The notes under the pieces were generated by a model, which was not told the origin of the DNA, did not search any database, and worked only from the letters and a program-made list of their open reading frames with translations. The translations under genes were made by a program, and so were the position numbers. Below, piece by piece: positions 53,608 to 62,277 of a DNA stretch of 64,000 nucleotides. Source of the DNA: Mycobacterium colombiense (GTDB taxonomy: Bacteria; Actinomycetota; Actinomycetes; Mycobacteriales; Mycobacteriaceae); contig NZ_QMEU01000002.1 in NCBI RefSeq assembly GCF_003284975.1, positions 62,001 through 126,000 on the forward strand, given 5' to 3'. Every line of letters begins with the position of its first letter. Positions within the stretch are counted from its first letter, which is position 1.

Positions 53608-53841
53608 TCAGGATGCTTTGGCGTACCTGCGGACCAATTCGCCTTCTCCGAACGTACTGGTCCGCTGTTGACCGTTGTCGTCTCGGCTGAAAAATGTCCA
53701 CTGCCCCGGACCACTCTGCGGAGCACTGATCATCTTGACCGTCAGCCGCAATTCGGTGGGGCGCCGCGTGCCGATGACGTCACCGACCCGGATCTGCGAT
53801 GGGTGGATCTCGACCGCGTCGCACCAGTTCTCTATAGCCAT
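53608..53841 (-). CDS. hypothetical protein, 77 residues
   Basis: MAIENWCDAVEIHPSQIRVGD onward; predicted soluble, beta-rich (VGDVIGT, ELRLTVKMI, WTFFSRD). ATG at 53841 has GCGAGG at a 9-nt spacing; ATG at 53850 is in frame but lacks room for a ribosome site. Not recognised. Codon use looks like the neighbours. Confidence 0.6.
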   Translation of the reverse strand: MAIENWCDAVEIHPSQIRVGDVIGTRRPTELRLTVKMISAPQSGPGQWTFFSRDDNGQQRTSTFGEGELVRRYAKAS

Positions 53842-53880
53842 GTAATCCATCCTCGCAGTTGCTAACAGCCTACCCGTCAT

Positions 53881-54307
53881 CCCGCCCTACCGGGGCGGAT
53901 GGCACACACTGTTTTCTCATACCTTGCACCGCAAGGGATTTCCTTCCGGCGGAAATGACAAAGTCCATTTGCCGGGCGAATTCCCCAGAGTTGGCCGGCC
54001 AAGCCATGTCGTGTTTGCGTGCTGTCGCCGGTCACCCGATTGTCTGGGTGAGCCATGGATGGCGTAGCGTCGAAAGTGAGCCGTTCGTTGTCAGCGGTGG
54101 TCTTCTACGCAATCGCGCGGGTGACACCCACGGGCAATGTGATTCCTCCGTCGGTCCCGCGTCCGTAGGCCCGACGACGCCGAGCGCGAAGGAACCGCCC
54201 ATGGGTCATACCACCCCGGCCATTACCCGACACAAGAACCCGATTACCTTTGCGGACGGCGGCGCCGCCGCGACCAGGTGTGCGCCCCGCCGCCCGTGGT
54301 ACCTCCG
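53881..54307. other. 427 bp without a supported gene; contains two small inverted repeats
   Basis: CCTTGC-ACC-GCAAGG (53922-53936) and ATTTCC-N7-GGAAAT (53938-53956) lie back to back. They could form a transcription or RNA structure element between the divergent small gene and the DUF5994 gene. The remainder shows only weak frames without ribosome sites. Confidence 0.4.
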
Positions 54308-54757
54308 ATGAGCTTCGCGGTCAGGACCCGGCGCCAATCCACTCCCATCCGGCTCTCGGTGGCTCGCGAACTCGGCCGGGATATCGACGGCGCGTGGTGG
54401 CCGCGTGCGGATCGCATCACCAATGAATTGCCCGAGCTCGTTGCGGTCCTGACGCCTCTGCTCGGCGATGTCACCTCCATCAACGTGAACTGGTCATCGC
54501 TGCAACGACCGCCTGATTTCAACTGGCCGGGATGGGAGGGCAAACGCCAGCACGTGATGACGGTGCAGGGGGCGCATGCTTGCGCCAACCTGCTTATCGT
54601 CTCCTACGCCACGCACAGCGACTTGGCCCTCATGGTGCTGCGGCGCGCCGCAGACCTGCCCGTCGAGGGTGCTGACCGCGGCAAGCCCGCCTTCATACTC
54701 GCGGAGGCCATCCTGCGCGCCGCGCAACAGCAATGCGGACGTTCCTCCGGCTACTAG
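54308..54757 (+). CDS. DUF5994 family protein
   Basis: 149 residues. IDGAWWPRADRITNELPELVAVLTPLLG is the signature segment of this mycobacterial family (hallmark DGAWWPRAD); LLIVSYATHSDLALMVL follows. Function unknown; members are small cytosolic proteins often repeated in mycobacteria. ATG at 54308; GTG 54278 would add ten residues and neither has a strong ribosome site. Convergent with the P450 gene by 13 bp. Confidence 0.75.
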   Translation: MSFAVRTRRQSTPIRLSVARELGRDIDGAWWPRADRITNELPELVAVLTPLLGDVTSINVNWSSLQRPPDFNWPGWEGKRQHVMTVQGAHACANLLIVSYATHSDLALMVLRRAADLPVEGADRGKPAFILAEAILRAAQQQCGRSSGY

Positions 54758-54770
54758 GCGATACCCGGCG

Positions 54771-56051
54771 TCAGTCAGCCCTGGTGAACTCGATGTGCAA
54801 CTCCTTGAGCCCGCGCAGCAAGAACGTCGACTCGTAGTGGTACTGCCGGTTGGCGCGCGGGCCGTGCTTGGCCTCGCTGATCCTGAAGTCGCTTGTGCGG
54901 TCCAGAAACCGGTTGATGGTGATCTGGCCTTCCACCCGCGCAAGCGGTGCGCCCGCGCAGGTGTGGATCCCGCGACCGAAGGCGATGTGCTCGCGGACAT
55001 TCTTCCGGTCGACCTGAAACTCATTGGGACTGTCGAACTTTCGTGGATCGCGGTTGGCCGCGCCGAGGCACAGCATGAGGACCGTGCCGGCCGGGATGTG
55101 CACTCCTCCCAGGGTGGTGGTCTTGCGGGCCAGCCGGAAGTCGACCTTGGTCGGGCTCTGCATACGCAGCGCCTCTTCGATGAACGAGCCGATCAGGCTC
55201 CGATCCGCACGCAGCCGCGCCTGAAGCTCCGGCTGATCACCGAGCACCTGTACCGCCGCGCTCAGCAGCTTGGTCACGGTCTCCTGGCCGGCCGCGAACA
55301 GGAAGGTGGCCGGCCGCACGACCTCTAACAGCGGCGGGATCGAACCGTCGGGATACGTGGCGGTCGCCAGGCCGGTCAGCACGTCTTCGCGGGGGCGCTC
55401 CCGCCGGTCGGCGATGTAGGCACTGAACAAGTCGTCGAGGTACTGCAACGGGTTACTGCCCACGGGTTCGTGATCGAGCGCGCCCACCCTGGCGCCCGGC
55501 GCGTTACCGGCCCCGAGATTGCGGCGAATCTCGGCACGGTCCTCGTCGGGAACCCCAAGCAGATCGGCGATCGCCAGCGTCGCGAACGGCTTCGCGTACT
55601 CGCCGAGGAACTCGCACTGACCGTTGGCGATGAACTCGTCGAACTGCCGGTCGGCCAATTGCCAGATGTAGTCCTTGTTTTCCTGCAGCCGGCGCGGGGT
55701 GAGCAGCCGGCCGAGCAGGGAGCGCGCCTTCTCGTGCTCGGGCGGGTCCATGACCACCATGTGCTCGAAGATCGGGAATTCGTGGCGATGCGCTTCGATC
55801 TGTTCGCTGATGTCGTCCCCTTCCGGGGTGAACGGCAACGGCGGGAACGGTCCGCCGATCGCGTTGACCGCGGAGAACGATGCGACGTCTTTGAAGGCGG
55901 CCTGCACCTCCTGGTACCCCGTGACGGCCACGACGCCGTAGTGGGGCTCGCGGAACACCGGCCCCTGGCCACGCAGGTAGTCCCAGTAGGCATACGGGTC
56001 TTGCGCGATGTCGGCGTCGGTGAAGTAATCGACGTCGGCGAGTTCAGTCAT
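54771..56051 (-). CDS. cytochrome P450
   Basis: 426 residues. I-helix LFAAGQETVTKLL, K-helix EEALRM, and heme-binding FGRGIHTCAGAPLAR. Different family from the P450 at 2979; possibly CYP150-like, but this is a guess. Probably soluble and driven by the 3Fe-4S ferredoxin encoded 35 bp upstream. ATG at 56051. The ferredoxin-P450 operon diverges from a TetR gene with a CTGATCGATCGAC operator between them. Confidence 0.92.
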   Translation of the reverse strand: MTELADVDYFTDADIAQDPYAYWDYLRGQGPVFREPHYGVVAVTGYQEVQAAFKDVASFSAVNAIGGPFPPLPFTPEGDDISEQIEAHRHEFPIFEHMVVMDPPEHEKARSLLGRLLTPRRLQENKDYIWQLADRQFDEFIANGQCEFLGEYAKPFATLAIADLLGVPDEDRAEIRRNLGAGNAPGARVGALDHEPVGSNPLQYLDDLFSAYIADRRERPREDVLTGLATATYPDGSIPPLLEVVRPATFLFAAGQETVTKLLSAAVQVLGDQPELQARLRADRSLIGSFIEEALRMQSPTKVDFRLARKTTTLGGVHIPAGTVLMLCLGAANRDPRKFDSPNEFQVDRKNVREHIAFGRGIHTCAGAPLARVEGQITINRFLDRTSDFRISEAKHGPRANRQYHYESTFLLRGLKELHIEFTRAD

Positions 56052-56086
56052 GAGTTCAATTCCTTCTCCGGGCTAAATGCCGCGCG

Positions 56087-56296
56087 TCACGCGTCCTCGG
56101 CGACCACGCTGATGGCCTGGCGCGGGCAGGCGGCCACGGCGGCTTCGACGCTGTGGCGCAACGCTTCACCGGGTTCCTCGTCGCAGGTTGCGACATCGTC
56201 GCCGAGGTCGAAAACCTCGGGGGCGATCTCCACGCACAGGGCGTGGGCCTCACAGAGCCGGGAATCCACCCGGACACGCAGGTGTGCGGTCGTCAT
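56087..56296 (-). CDS. 3Fe-4S ferredoxin
   Basis: 69 residues, MTTAHLRVRVDSRLCEAHALC with C-x5-C, and a late AACPRQAIS. P450 redox partner type. ATG at 56296, first gene of the ferredoxin-P450 pair. The operator at 56338-56356 is 42 bp upstream. Confidence 0.9.
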   Translation of the reverse strand: MTTAHLRVRVDSRLCEAHALCVEIAPEVFDLGDDVATCDEEPGEALRHSVEAAVAACPRQAISVVAEDA

Positions 56297-56337
56297 CGGC
56301 CGCTGCCTCCCGATTCGTGCTTGCGGATCATTCGAAA

Positions 56338-56356
56338 CTGATCGATCGACCAAATT
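56338..56356. promoter_or_regulatory. putative operator copy 1, CTGATCGATCGACCAAATT
   Basis: Lies between the divergent ferredoxin and TetR genes, with the symmetric core TCGATCGA and outer TG/CA. A second copy matching 17 of 19 bases precedes the SDR at 57218. Confidence 0.6.
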
Positions 56357-56369
56357 GTTAGGATGCGGT

Positions 56370-57020
56370 ATGCCTACCACGGATCGCCCGGGCCGGTCAA
56401 GCAAATCGGCCGCGCCCAACGCGGCGGCGAGTCGCCAAAACAGGAGGGGCGCCGACGCGGGGGCGCGCGGCAAGCTGATCGAGGCCACGGCCCGAATCAT
56501 GCGCGAGGAGGGCTATGCCGCGGCGACGTCGCGGCGCGTGGCGGCGGAGGCCGGCGTCAAGCAGGCGCTGGTCTACTACTACTTCCCGACGATGGACGAT
56601 CTATTCGTCGAGGTGCTGCGCGCCGGTGCCGACACCGCACTGACGCGCATGCGGGCCCTGCTGACCGAGGACGACCCACTGCAAGCGTTGTGGGTGATGA
56701 ACAGCGACTCCGCGGTCACCACGCTGAACGCCGAGTTCATGGCATTAGCCAACCACCGCAAGGCAATTGGTGCCGAACTCAAGGCCTACGCCGAGCGGGT
56801 CCGCGACATCGAGACGGCCGCTGTGACGATGGTGCTGCGCGCCAACCAGATCGACCTCGACGAATATCCCCCGGTGGCGATTTCGATGCTGATCGCGCAG
56901 GTGGCGCGCAGCCTGTGCAATGAGAACGCCGTCGGCGTCACCCAAGGCCACGACGAGTTACGCGCCTTCGTCGAACGCCAGATGCGCTTGCTCAAAGCTC
57001 CGGCGGCGCCGACTCCCTAG
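56370..57020 (+). CDS. TetR family transcriptional regulator
   Basis: 216 residues. HTH at about 35-80: ARGKLIEATARIMREEGYAAATSRRVAAEAGVKQALVYYYFPTMDDLF (hallmarks GVKQALVYYYFPTMDDLF). The first 30 residues are Ser/Ala/Arg-rich. ATG at 56370. It is divergent from the ferredoxin-P450 pair and likely represses both that pair and the downstream SDR through the shared motif at 56338 and 57131. Confidence 0.88.
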   Translation: MPTTDRPGRSSKSAAPNAAASRQNRRGADAGARGKLIEATARIMREEGYAAATSRRVAAEAGVKQALVYYYFPTMDDLFVEVLRAGADTALTRMRALLTEDDPLQALWVMNSDSAVTTLNAEFMALANHRKAIGAELKAYAERVRDIETAAVTMVLRANQIDLDEYPPVAISMLIAQVARSLCNENAVGVTQGHDELRAFVERQMRLLKAPAAPTP

Positions 57021-57130
57021 GATTGCCCGACGCTTCCGCCACACGGCATCGACCGCTTCCGTGGTGTGACCTCCAATCGCCCGGTCGCATCCGCGAGTGT
57101 TGACCCTGCGGCCAAATGGTGCCACCCTTC

Positions 57131-57149
57131 CTGATCGATCGACAAAATC
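57131..57149. promoter_or_regulatory. putative operator copy 2, CTGATCGATCGACAAAATC
   Basis: 17 of 19 bases match copy 1 at 56338. Located 111 bp after the TetR stop and 68 bp before the SDR start, in the same orientation relative to the sequence. Confidence 0.6.
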
Positions 57150-57217
57150 CAAAAGGCGACGAACAGGTACGCGCCGGGCCACGTCGTCCCGGGCTCCCGG
57201 ATCAGTGAGGTGCAGTC

Positions 57218-58057
57218 ATGGGCGGAAGAGTTGAGGGCAAGGTCGCGTTGATCACCGGCGCTGCTCGGGGCCAGGGCCGCAGCCACGCGGTGCGGCTGGC
57301 GCAGGAGGGCGCCGACATCATCGCCGTCGACATCTGCACACCGATCAGCAGCAGCAGCGAGATCCCACCCTCGACGCCCGACGACCTGGCCGAGACCGCC
57401 GACCTGATCAAGGCCCTCGACCGGCGCATCGTGACCGCCGAAGTCGACGTGCGCGACTACGACGCCCTGAAGGCGGTGGTGGACAGCGGCGTCGAACAGC
57501 TCGGCCGGCTGGACATCATCTGCGCGAACGCCGGAATCGGCAACGGCGGACAGACTCTGGACAAGACCAGTGAAGACGACTGGCGAGACATGATCGACGT
57601 CAACCTCTCCGGCGTCTGGAAGACCGTTAAAACTGGTGTGCCGTACCTGATTTCGCAGGGCCAGGGCGGATCAATCATCCTGACCAGCTCGGTCGGCGGC
57701 CTGAAGGCCTACCCGCACACCGGCCACTACATCGCAGCCAAACACGGTGTCGTCGGCTTGATGCGAGCCTTCGCCGTGGAACTCGGCCAGCACTTCATCC
57801 GGGTGAACTCCGTTCACCCGACCAACGTGAACACGCCGATGTTCATGAACGAGGGGACGATGAAGCTGTTCCGGCCGGATCTGGAGAACCCCGGCCCGGA
57901 CGACCTCAAGGTCGCCGCGCAGTTCATGCACGTACTGCCGGTCGGGTGGGTCGAGCCGGTGGACATCAGCAACGCCGTGCTGTTCCTGGCATCCGACGAA
58001 TCGCGTTACATCACAGGGCTTCCCGTCACCGTCGACGCCGGCAGCATGCTCAAGTAG
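57218..58057 (+). CDS. mycofactocin-coupled SDR family oxidoreductase
   Basis: 279 residues. GRVEGKVALITGAARGQGRSHAVRLAQEGADIIAVDIC (hallmarks ITGAARGQGRSHA) and the insert around SSEIPPSTPDDLAETADLI are the marks of the carveol dehydrogenase / mycofactocin-dependent group; VHPTNVNTPMF follows the catalytic YIAAK. NAD is held non-exchangeably and electrons go to mycofactocin. ATG at 57218. Likely acts on the alcohol made by the adjacent P450, given the shared operator. Confidence 0.9.
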   Translation: MGGRVEGKVALITGAARGQGRSHAVRLAQEGADIIAVDICTPISSSSEIPPSTPDDLAETADLIKALDRRIVTAEVDVRDYDALKAVVDSGVEQLGRLDIICANAGIGNGGQTLDKTSEDDWRDMIDVNLSGVWKTVKTGVPYLISQGQGGSIILTSSVGGLKAYPHTGHYIAAKHGVVGLMRAFAVELGQHFIRVNSVHPTNVNTPMFMNEGTMKLFRPDLENPGPDDLKVAAQFMHVLPVGWVEPVDISNAVLFLASDESRYITGLPVTVDAGSMLK

Positions 58058-58237
58058 CTGCAGGGCCGGCGGCCGTCGGCCTGGGCACGCCGTCACCCCG
58101 GATCGCAACGTGGTGGCCACGGACAGTTCATAGCCACGACATCTGCCGTAAGGTTCAGACCTCATCGGTTCCGCCATTACGATCAGCCAATGCGCGCGGT
58201 CGAACGCGAGCTGGCCAGAGAACGCGAGGGCAGGCCG

Positions 58238-59725
58238 ATGACGACGAGCGAGGAACCCAGGGCCGCAACCGAGGTGCCCGAGGCCGAACGGCCAACCGCG
58301 TCAAAAGAAGAACCCAGACCCGGACGACGCGGCGTCATCCAGGCTTTTACCGCGCTCTGTGTCCGATACGTCGAGCGGCTGATGCCCGACCCCTACCTGT
58401 TCGCGGTCATCCTCACCGTCATCGTCGCCGCGCTGGTGGCGCTCTTGGTCACGGGCGCCTCGGCGGGCGGCATGCTCAGGGCGTGGTACGGCGGCGTGTG
58501 GGGGTCGCAGAACATCTTCACCTTCGCCTTCCAGATGGTCCTCATCCTGGTGACCGGCTACACGCTCGCCGAGGCGCCGGTGCTGAAACGGGCAATCGTC
58601 CACATCGCGAGCAAGCCGCGCAACCAGGTGCAGGGCGCCCTGCTCTGTTTCGGCGTGAGCGCCGCGCTGTCGCTGCTGAACTGGGGGCTCGGGCTGGTCG
58701 CGGGCGCGCTGATCGCCCGCCAGGTCGCGAAGCGCTTCACCGACACACATTTTGGCTACCTCATCGCGGCGGCGTTCATGGGCTTCATCGTCTGGACGCA
58801 GGGACTGTCGTCGTCGATCGCGCTGGCGAACACGGACGACGGCAGCCCAATCAACGTGATTCACAAGATGACTGGGGCCACGGTGCCGCTCAGGCTGACG
58901 ATCTTCGAGCCCTACAGCTGGCTGTCGGTGGTCGCCGTGCTGGCGCTGCTCGCGCTTGCGATCTGGCGCATGCAGCCAACGCAGCGCCTGGCGCCCGATC
59001 CCGCGGTGTTCGAGGAGGAGGGTGGCCCGGAGGCCGAGGACGAGGGCAAGGCCGAGGGCACGCGATCGTTCGCCGAATGGCTGGAAAACCAGTGGATTCT
59101 CAACGTCCTCGTGTTCGCCGCGGGCGTTGCCTACTTCTGCCTCAGCGGTTTTGCGCTGAACATCTCGTCGATGATCATGTTGTTCACGATCACCAGTGCG
59201 TTGCTGCACCGCACGCCGATCCGGTTCATCCGGGCCTTCACGGGCGCAGCCAAGGTGTCCGGTCCGCTGTTGCTGCAGTACCCGCTCTACGGCGGTCTGG
59301 TTGCTCTGCTCGGCTATGCGCCCGCGCACGCCGGCGGCAAGGCCGTGCCCCTGCAGACGCTGGTCGCCCACGGGCTGGTGAGTGGCACGACGCAGTACAC
59401 GCTGCCGTTCCTGACCTTCATCGGCTCGTTGATCATCAGCCTGTTCGTGCCGTCCGGTGGCGGGCACTGGGCCGTGCAGGGCCCGATCGCGGTGGATTCG
59501 GCGCGGGCACTCGGTCAGACCTCGCCGGCCTACCTCGGGTTGATGTCCATGGCGGTCGCCGTCGGCGAGGGGGTAGCCAACATGATCCAGCCGTTCTGGT
59601 TGCTGCCGCTGCTCGCGATCGCGAAACTCAATGTCCGTCAGGTGATGGGGTTCACGATCGTGGCGTTCCTGATCGGGCTGGTGGTGTTGGGTGCCACCAC
59701 TCTGATTGCGCCCTACGTGGTTTGA
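58238..59725 (+). CDS. short-chain fatty acid transporter (AtoE family)
   Basis: 495 residues with about 12 hydrophobic segments. PDPYLFAVILTVIVAALVALLV, GYTLAEAP, SLLNWGLGLVAGALIAR, FVPSGGGHWAVQGP and GEGVANMIQPFWLLPLLAI are typical AtoE landmarks. A charged loop (EEEGGPEAEDEGKAEG) lies mid-protein. Predicted import of short-chain acids such as acetoacetate or butyrate. The ATG at 58238 follows GAGGGCAGG; an ATG at 58190 would add 16 residues. Separate from the SDR by 180 bp. Confidence 0.87.
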   Translation: MTTSEEPRAATEVPEAERPTASKEEPRPGRRGVIQAFTALCVRYVERLMPDPYLFAVILTVIVAALVALLVTGASAGGMLRAWYGGVWGSQNIFTFAFQMVLILVTGYTLAEAPVLKRAIVHIASKPRNQVQGALLCFGVSAALSLLNWGLGLVAGALIARQVAKRFTDTHFGYLIAAAFMGFIVWTQGLSSSIALANTDDGSPINVIHKMTGATVPLRLTIFEPYSWLSVVAVLALLALAIWRMQPTQRLAPDPAVFEEEGGPEAEDEGKAEGTRSFAEWLENQWILNVLVFAAGVAYFCLSGFALNISSMIMLFTITSALLHRTPIRFIRAFTGAAKVSGPLLLQYPLYGGLVALLGYAPAHAGGKAVPLQTLVAHGLVSGTTQYTLPFLTFIGSLIISLFVPSGGGHWAVQGPIAVDSARALGQTSPAYLGLMSMAVAVGEGVANMIQPFWLLPLLAIAKLNVRQVMGFTIVAFLIGLVVLGATTLIAPYVV

Positions 59726-59756
59726 CGCCGCGCAACATCGACAAGTCGCATATCTG

Positions 59757-59833
59757 TGGTGGCCAGGGGCGGGATCGAACCGCCGACCTTCCGCTTTTCA
59801 GGCGGACGCTCGTACCGACTGAGCTACCTGGCC
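59757..59833 (-). tRNA. tRNA-Phe (GAA)
   Basis: Cloverleaf on the minus strand: acceptor GGCCAGG pairing CCTGGCC, anticodon loop CTGAAAA (anticodon GAA), T-arm GGCGG-TTCGATC-CCGCC, discriminator A and encoded CCA (59757-59759). Confidence 0.95.
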
Positions 59834-59860
59834 GGAAGGCAGCGAGTGCCTCGCCGCGCT

Positions 59861-59937
59861 TGGCGACCCTGACGGGACTCGAACCCGCGACCTCCGCCGT
59901 GACAGGGCGGCGCGCTAACCAACTGCGCCACAGGGCC
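59861..59937 (-). tRNA. tRNA-Asp (GTC)
   Basis: Acceptor GGCCCTG with CAGGGTC, anticodon stem CCGCC/GGCGG around CTGTCAC (anticodon GTC), discriminator G, and CCA encoded (59861-59863). Spaced 27 bp from tRNA-Phe. Confidence 0.95.
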
Positions 59938-59966
59938 TTGCTGCTGCTCCGCGTCACCGCGTCGCG

Positions 59967-60039
59967 TACCCCCAACGGGATTCGAACCCGTGCTACCGCC
60001 GTGAAAGGGCGGCGTCCTAGGCCACTAGACGATGGGGGC
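59967..60039 (-). tRNA. tRNA-Glu (TTC)
   Basis: Acceptor GCCCCCA with TGGGGGT (G1-T72 wobble), anticodon loop CTTTCAC (anticodon TTC), T-loop TTCGAAT. CCA not encoded. Spaced 29 bp from tRNA-Asp. Confidence 0.95.
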
Positions 60040-60163
60040 CAGAACCGAATCACTCCGGGGTACTCGCAACGTGGTTTCGTTGGGAGCCACGTCAGCTTAG
60101 GTCACGGTGTGCCCAATCCTCAAACGAGCCTCGTTTTCGGTCCAAGTATCCTGAATCTTCGCG

Positions 60164-60239
60164 GCCCCTATAGCTCAGTTGGTAGAGCTACGGACTTTTA
60201 ATCCGCAGGTCCCAGGTTCGAGCCCTGGTGGGGGCACCA
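60164..60239 (+). tRNA. tRNA-Lys (TTT)
   Basis: Acceptor GCCCCTA with TGGGGGC, anticodon loop CTTTTAA (anticodon TTT), T-arm CCAGG-TTCGAGC-CCTGG, discriminator A and encoded CCA. Opposite strand to the other three. Confidence 0.95.
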
Positions 60240-60269
60240 CAGCGCGCGGCACCGCTGCGCGCACCGCGT

Positions 60270-61169
60270 TCATCGCCCGAGCACCGCGCTGCTGTAGGTG
60301 ACATCGGCGAAGGCCGCGGCGACGTCGTCGTCGGCGTAGACAAATCCGTTGGCCGCATGCAACTCCGCGACGGTCTGTGACGTGGTCTGCCAGCCGCGCT
60401 GGCCCAGGTGGTCGACGATGTGGCTGCGCTGCCCGTGGTACACGAGATCGTTGAAGTCGATTTCGAACCCGAGTTCGCTCATCCGGTCGTGGTGCGCGCG
60501 CCACCGCGGGTCGGCGAAAACCGCAGTGTCAGGCACGAATTCGAAGGCGAGGCGGCTGCCGGGGGCACTCAGGTGGGTGATGTTGTCGAACAGCGCGTCC
60601 TGGGCGTCGTCGGGCAGGTAGACCACCAGGCCCTCGGCGCTCCATGCCGAGGGCGCCTGCGGATCGAATCCGGCCGCCTGCAGGGCCGAGGCCCAATCGT
60701 CGCGCAGATCGATGCCCACGGTGCGACGCTCGGCCGTCGGCTCGGCCCCCAGGTCACTCAGCGTCAGGGTCTTGAACTCGATCACCTCCGGCATGTCGAC
60801 CTCGTAGACGACGGTGCCCGCTGGCCAGGGCAGCCGGTAGGCCCGGGAATCGAGGCCCGACGCGAGGATCACCACCTGCCCGATGCCGCCGCGGGTGGCG
60901 TCCAGAAAAAATTGGTCGTAGAACCGGGTCCGGCAGGCCATCCCCCGCGCCATTCGCTGCGGATCGAACTCCGTGTTACCGCCGGCCGCGATTTCGCCGT
61001 TCACCAACCGGACATAGACGTCGATGCCGACCGCCCGCACCAGCGGCGCGGCGTACGGGTCGTCGATCAACTTCGCGTCCGAGGACAGGGCCCGCTGCGC
61101 GGCCACCATGGTCGCAGTCGCCCCGACACTGGTCGCCAGGTCCCATCGATCACGTTCGGCGCGCGCCAT
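60270..61169 (-). CDS. SAM-dependent methyltransferase, LCMT/TIGR00027 family
   Basis: 299 residues. [66 protein letters not shown] and [20 protein letters not shown] define the mycobacterial putative O-methyltransferase family. Same size and neighbourhood as Rv0830 as I recall. ATG at 61169. The paralogs are many in mycobacteria and their substrates are not known. Adjacent to the tRNA cluster. Confidence 0.92.
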   Translation of the reverse strand: MARAERDRWDLATSVGATATMVAAQRALSSDAKLIDDPYAAPLVRAVGIDVYVRLVNGEIAAGGNTEFDPQRMARGMACRTRFYDQFFLDATRGGIGQVVILASGLDSRAYRLPWPAGTVVYEVDMPEVIEFKTLTLSDLGAEPTAERRTVGIDLRDDWASALQAAGFDPQAPSAWSAEGLVVYLPDDAQDALFDNITHLSAPGSRLAFEFVPDTAVFADPRWRAHHDRMSELGFEIDFNDLVYHGQRSHIVDHLGQRGWQTTSQTVAELHAANGFVYADDDVAAAFADVTYSSAVLGR

Positions 61170-61287
61170 GGTGCCCCCTTCAATACCGGGTCCGGAAAAA
61201 GATAGACAATCTAGTTAGTATCACAGGCTCGGATTCCGCCGTGCGGGACTACTCTGCGAGCTATCTGCTCCCGTTTCAGGAGGGCCC

Positions 61288-61788
61288 GTGACCGATTTCG
61301 CACAACGGACGATCGACCTGGCCCGCCGAAACGTGGCAGACGGGGGCCGCCCCTTCGCGACGGTGATCGTCCAGGACGGCGACGTGCTCGCCGAGAGCGC
61401 CAACAAGGTGGCCCAGACCAACGATCCCACCGCGCATGCGGAAATCCTCGCCATCCGCGAGGCCTGCATGAAGATGGGCACCGAGCACCTCGTCGATGCC
61501 ACCATCTACGTGCTCGCACACCCGTGCCCGATGTGCCTGGGCTCGCTGTACTACTGCTCGCCCAGAGAAGTGGTTTTCCTGACCACCCGTGAGACCTACG
61601 AGCAGTACTACCTGGACGACCGAAAGTATTTCGAATTGTCCACGTTCTACGACGAATTCGCGAAGCCATGGGACCGGCGCCGCTTGCCGATGCGCTACGA
61701 GCCCAACGACGACGCCGTCGAGGTCTACCGGTTCTGGAACGAGCGCAACGGCGGACGGCGGTGGGCGACGGTCGTCCCGTCCTGTTGA
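61288..61788 (+). CDS. nucleoside/cytidine-type deaminase
   Basis: 166 residues. Zinc site His50 and proton shuttle Glu52 in TAHAEILAI, Cys80 and Cys83 in HPCPMCLGS, the guanine/tRNA-adenosine deaminase pattern. C-terminal extension to residue 166 beyond the 120-residue core. GTG at 61288 with AGGAGGG 7 nt upstream. Followed after 43 bp by kmtR in the same direction, as in M. tuberculosis Rv0828c-Rv0827c. Substrate base not shown. Confidence 0.87.
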   Translation: MTDFAQRTIDLARRNVADGGRPFATVIVQDGDVLAESANKVAQTNDPTAHAEILAIREACMKMGTEHLVDATIYVLAHPCPMCLGSLYYCSPREVVFLTTRETYEQYYLDDRKYFELSTFYDEFAKPWDRRRLPMRYEPNDDAVEVYRFWNERNGGRRWATVVPSC

Positions 61789-61819
61789 ACCGCGCCTTGG
61801 CAGCCCGACCGAGCTTCGC

Positions 61820-61825
61820 TAATAT
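61820..61825 (+). promoter_or_regulatory. -10 box of kmtR (leaderless)
   Basis: TAATAT lies 6 nt before the ATG at 61832, so transcription would start at or beside the start codon. The local TGCATGCA (61834-61841) is symmetric and sits across the start, a place where KmtR could bind for autoregulation. Confidence 0.55.
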
Positions 61826-61831
61826 TTGCGT

Positions 61832-62233
61832 ATGCATGCAGATAATGGCAAAGGGCGGCTGCCGGACGACCAGGCCAGCCTGGTCGTCGAGGTTTTCCGG
61901 ATGCTCGCCGATGCCACGCGCGTGCAGGTGCTCTGGTCGTTGACCGACCACGAGATGTCGGTCAACGAACTAGCCGAGCACGTGGGCAAGCCGGCGCCGT
62001 CGGTTTCCCAGCACCTCGCAAAGCTGCGGATGGCCCGGCTGGTCCGCACCCGCCGGGAGGGCACGACGATTTTCTACAGCCTAGAAAACGACCACGTCCG
62101 TCAACTCGTCATCGATGCGGTGTTCAACGCCGAGCACGCCGGCCCCGGGGTTCCCGGTCACCACCGCGGCGACGGCGGGCTGACGGCCGTTGCCGAGTCG
62201 TCCCCAAAGCGGCGGCACAGCGCCGCGCGCTGA
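61832..62233 (+). CDS. kmtR: KmtR, ArsR/SmtB-type nickel/cobalt-sensing repressor
   Basis: 133 residues. LVVEVFRMLADATRVQVLWSL, MSVNELAEHVGKPAPSVSQHLAKLRMARLVRTRREGTTIFY and HVRQLVIDAVFNAEHAGPGVPGHH match what I recall of M. tuberculosis KmtR nearly throughout; the C-terminal His-rich tail carries metal ligands. It releases DNA on Ni(II)/Co(II). The ATG at 61832 was chosen for the conserved MHADNG; a TTG at 61826 is possible. The next gene encodes a His-rich protein 44 bp downstream, the likely regulated partner. Confidence 0.9.
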   Translation: MHADNGKGRLPDDQASLVVEVFRMLADATRVQVLWSLTDHEMSVNELAEHVGKPAPSVSQHLAKLRMARLVRTRREGTTIFYSLENDHVRQLVIDAVFNAEHAGPGVPGHHRGDGGLTAVAESSPKRRHSAAR

Positions 62234-62277
62234 CCGGGCGGCAGCCACAAGGCATTTCACCCAAGGAGGGAACAGTA

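Noticed and set aside
57946..60201. 751-codon plus-strand frame
   Set aside because: Runs out of frame through the SDR end, the transporter and all the minus-strand tRNAs; no protein motif.
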